The notes beneath the pieces are model-generated. The model was not told the DNA's origin. It ran no database searches and saw only the letters and a list, made by a program, of their open reading frames with translations. The translations under genes and the position numbers were made by a program. Shown piece after piece: positions 6,005 to 7,330 of a DNA stretch of 7,330 bases (positions within the stretch are counted from its first letter, which is position 1; each line of letters starts with the position of its first letter). Source of the DNA: SIG440 sp045647905 (GTDB lineage Bacteria; Bacillota; Clostridia; Monoglobales; Monoglobaceae); contig JAZRMZ010000121.1 of the NCBI GenBank assembly GCA_045647905.1, positions 1-7,330 on the forward strand, written 5' to 3'.

Positions 6005-6979
6005 TTATTTCTGAATATGTTTATTCAATTCTTCGGTTAATCGTTCAGCCACAATCCTGTGCCCTTCCCTGAGAGGATGAAGAGGTGTTTGAGGAATCCA
6101 TCCATCCGTTCCGATAAATATAATATTTTCATTATTATCCTTATTAAAAGAATTTATTGTTTCTTTAAGTTCCGGTTCATAAACGCCGTAGAAAGGGCTT
6201 AAAGCAACGATAATCGCTTGGGGATTACGTTTTCTCAGCAACAACAAAAACTCACAATATGCATCCAGATATACAGTCTTTTCGTTTAGTCTGTCATTTA
6301 CTCCATAATTCAATACTATAATTTCAGGATTTGAGCCTTTATAAGGAACACCATTGTAACAATATGGATATGCATCTATTGCTTTGGGCACCGCACCCTG
6401 ACCAGCTGTAAGAAAGCCTGTGGCACCATAGCCCATAACAACAGGCTTCATTCCAAGATTTTTTGCCGTCAGCCATGCATATGTAGCTGTTGCATCATCC
6501 TGATACACGCGGTTGGGCTGATCCAACTTGCCCGGGTCATATTGAGCATCAATCAAAACGCCCTCGGTGATTGAATCCCCTATAAATTCTATTACAGGAC
6601 GATTATCCTCGGGCAGAACACCCTGCTCGTCTGATTCAAAACCACAAAAAGATACCTTTCCGATAAGCGGCGCATACCATCTGTGCTGCATTTCTACAGC
6701 ACTTTTGAAAATTATTTCCACATGATGATTGCCTGTTGATTCTGCTTCAATGCGCAAATATCTTTCAAGAGGTACCTCTGTTTTGGCACCTCCGTCAACT
6801 CTGATCCACAAATGCGGATACGGATGTGCATTTGTAGCAACATCAAAATGAAGCACAGCCCATTCTCCCTGAAATGCACACTCAATCGCACCACCCGGTG
6901 CTGTTGTAATCGCTGTCCAGTCAGTTACATTCCATCTTCCGGTAAAACGTATCGACTTGCTGTTTACATCATAAAACAT
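6005..6979 (-). CDS. SGNH/GDSL hydrolase, CE2-like carbohydrate esterase
   Basis: A 324-residue two-domain protein. Residues 1-115 are beta-rich ('IRFTGRWNV', 'GGAIECAFQGEW', 'HLWIRVDGG') like the jelly-roll domain of CE2 acetyl esterases. Residues 128-324 are an SGNH hydrolase: block I 'GDSIT' with nucleophile S136, block II 'GYGATG' (Gly185), block III 'NYGVND' (Asn228) and block V 'LHPLREGH' with catalytic H301. The Asp three residues before the His in most SGNH enzymes is Thr298 here; CE2 enzymes are known to work with a Ser-His dyad. The likely role is removing O-acetyl groups from a sugar so that neighbouring glycosidases can act. It has no signal peptide. The ATG at 6979 lies six bases after GGAGG (6990-6986), in a site shared with the stop of the GH3 gene, and the glycosidase gene follows after 29 bases. 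The family is strong; the exact acyl group and sugar are unproven. Confidence 0.85.
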   Translation of the reverse strand: MFYDVNSKSIRFTGRWNVTDWTAITTAPGGAIECAFQGEWAVLHFDVATNAHPYPHLWIRVDGGAKTEVPLERYLRIEAESTGNHHVEIIFKSAVEMQHRWYAPLIGKVSFCGFESDEQGVLPEDNRPVIEFIGDSITEGVLIDAQYDPGKLDQPNRVYQDDATATYAWLTAKNLGMKPVVMGYGATGFLTAGQGAVPKAIDAYPYCYNGVPYKGSNPEIIVLNYGVNDRLNEKTVYLDAYCEFLLLLRKRNPQAIIVALSPFYGVYEPELKETINSFNKDNNENIIFIGTDGWIPQTPLHPLREGHRIVAERLTEELNKHIQK

Positions 6980-6985
6980 AATTTG

Positions 6986-6992
6986 CCTCCTT
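6986..6992 (-). promoter_or_regulatory. Ribosome binding site overlapping the upstream stop codon
   Basis: AAGGAGG on the minus strand lies six bases before the esterase ATG. Its AA is part of the TAA stop (6993-6991) of the GH3 gene. This points to translational coupling of the two genes, as also seen between the M20 and ceramidase-like genes. Confidence 0.7.
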
Positions 6993-7330
6993 AGTCATTA
7001 ATAACAACCGGGCTTTCACCTTGGAAAGGAATCTCTCCCAATAACGCTTTTACAAAAGCTCTCTGTGTAGCCTCGCTGTAAGAAAAAGCATTTACATATG
7101 TCTTTAAATACGGAAAATCGTGTAGTTTATATGGATCACCAAATGACGTAAATACAATTTGCTTATGTTTAAGCACAGCACCGCGCCAGAACGGCATCAC
7201 GTGCTCCCAGGTTATGCGGAGTGAGCCGCCCAGATAATCCTGACAGCTTATTTTACAGTTTATAAGCACAGCAGCCGCATCATCTAAATCATCTACAAAC
7301 TCTTCGCGTCTGGGATTAACACATCTTACA
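6991..7330 (-). CDS. Glycoside hydrolase family 3 enzyme, C-terminal part only
   Basis: About 112 C-terminal residues are visible; the frame is open to the right edge, so the start and catalytic N-terminal barrel lie outside the window. The segment reads as the end of the GH3 C-terminal alpha/beta sandwich domain: 'IVFTSFGDPYKLHDFP', then 'YVNAFSYSEATQRAFVKALL', then 'GEIPFQGESPVVI', the usual GH3 ending of a strand with GxPY, a Ser-x-x-x-Gln-x-Ala helix and G-x-x-P-V. The pattern is closest in my memory to the beta-N-acetylglucosaminidase (NagZ-like) branch rather than to beta-glucosidases, but the nucleophile and general acid cannot be seen. A GTG at 7269 is not the start, since similarity and the open frame continue upstream of it. 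It is the first visible gene of the glycosidase/esterase operon; its stop overlaps the next ribosome binding site. Confidence 0.8.
   Translation of the reverse strand, partial: VRCVNPRREEFVDDLDDAAAVLINCKISCQDYLGGSLRITWEHVMPFWRGAVLKHKQIVFTSFGDPYKLHDFPYLKTYVNAFSYSEATQRAFVKALLGEIPFQGESPVVIND

Noticed and set aside
1..7330. tRNA or rRNA genes, CRISPR arrays, insertion sequences, known riboswitches
   Set aside because: I looked for clover-leaf patterns, evenly spaced direct repeats, transposase motifs with terminal inverted repeats and common riboswitch cores, and saw none I could support.

Overview
The window looks like part of a chromosome from a Gram-positive anaerobe of the Clostridia (Bacillota), plausibly a gut or rumen Oscillospiraceae/Lachnospiraceae-type bacterium. 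The basis is moderately AT-rich DNA, strong AGGAGG-type ribosome binding sites, tight co-directional spacing, and protein types typical of such genomes. This assignment is an inference; no phylogenetic marker gene is present. Every gene I can support lies on the minus strand, so transcription runs from high to low coordinates.

Right part (7330 to 3858): three closely spaced genes for carbohydrate breakdown. These are the C-terminal end of a glycoside hydrolase family 3 enzyme (cut by the window edge), an SGNH/GDSL esterase of the CE2-like two-domain type, and a 705-residue predicted glycoside hydrolase with a GH67/GH20-like layout. The stop codon of the first overlaps the ribosome binding site of the second, so they probably form one operon. 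None of the complete proteins has a visible signal peptide, which suggests they act on imported oligosaccharides.

Middle (3857 to 3624): a 234-base gap holding a 26-codon reading frame that resembles the first strand and glycine-rich loop of a Rossmann-fold (Gfo/Idh/MocA-like) oxidoreductase, a possible sigma-A promoter, an AGGAGG without a suitable start codon, and a hairpin. It looks like a decayed gene that became a leader region.

Centre-left (3623 to 1013): two amide-bond hydrolase-type genes, an M20 metallopeptidase/deacylase and a cytoplasmic neutral-ceramidase-like protein. They are 10 bases apart and the stop codon of the first is fused to the ribosome binding site of the second. The ceramidase-like protein keeps its predicted zinc ligands but has Asn where neutral ceramidases have Ser in the GDVSPN motif. 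With the upstream glycosidases and esterase they may form a pathway for an N-acylated and O-acylated glycoconjugate; this is a hypothesis.

Left part (1012 to 1): about 460 bases of AT-rich spacer with terminator-like hairpins, then a minimal nucleotidyltransferase/HEPN pair (MntA/HepT-type toxin-antitoxin) with its own plausible promoter. The HepT gene is cut by the left edge. This module looks functionally unrelated to the carbohydrate cluster.
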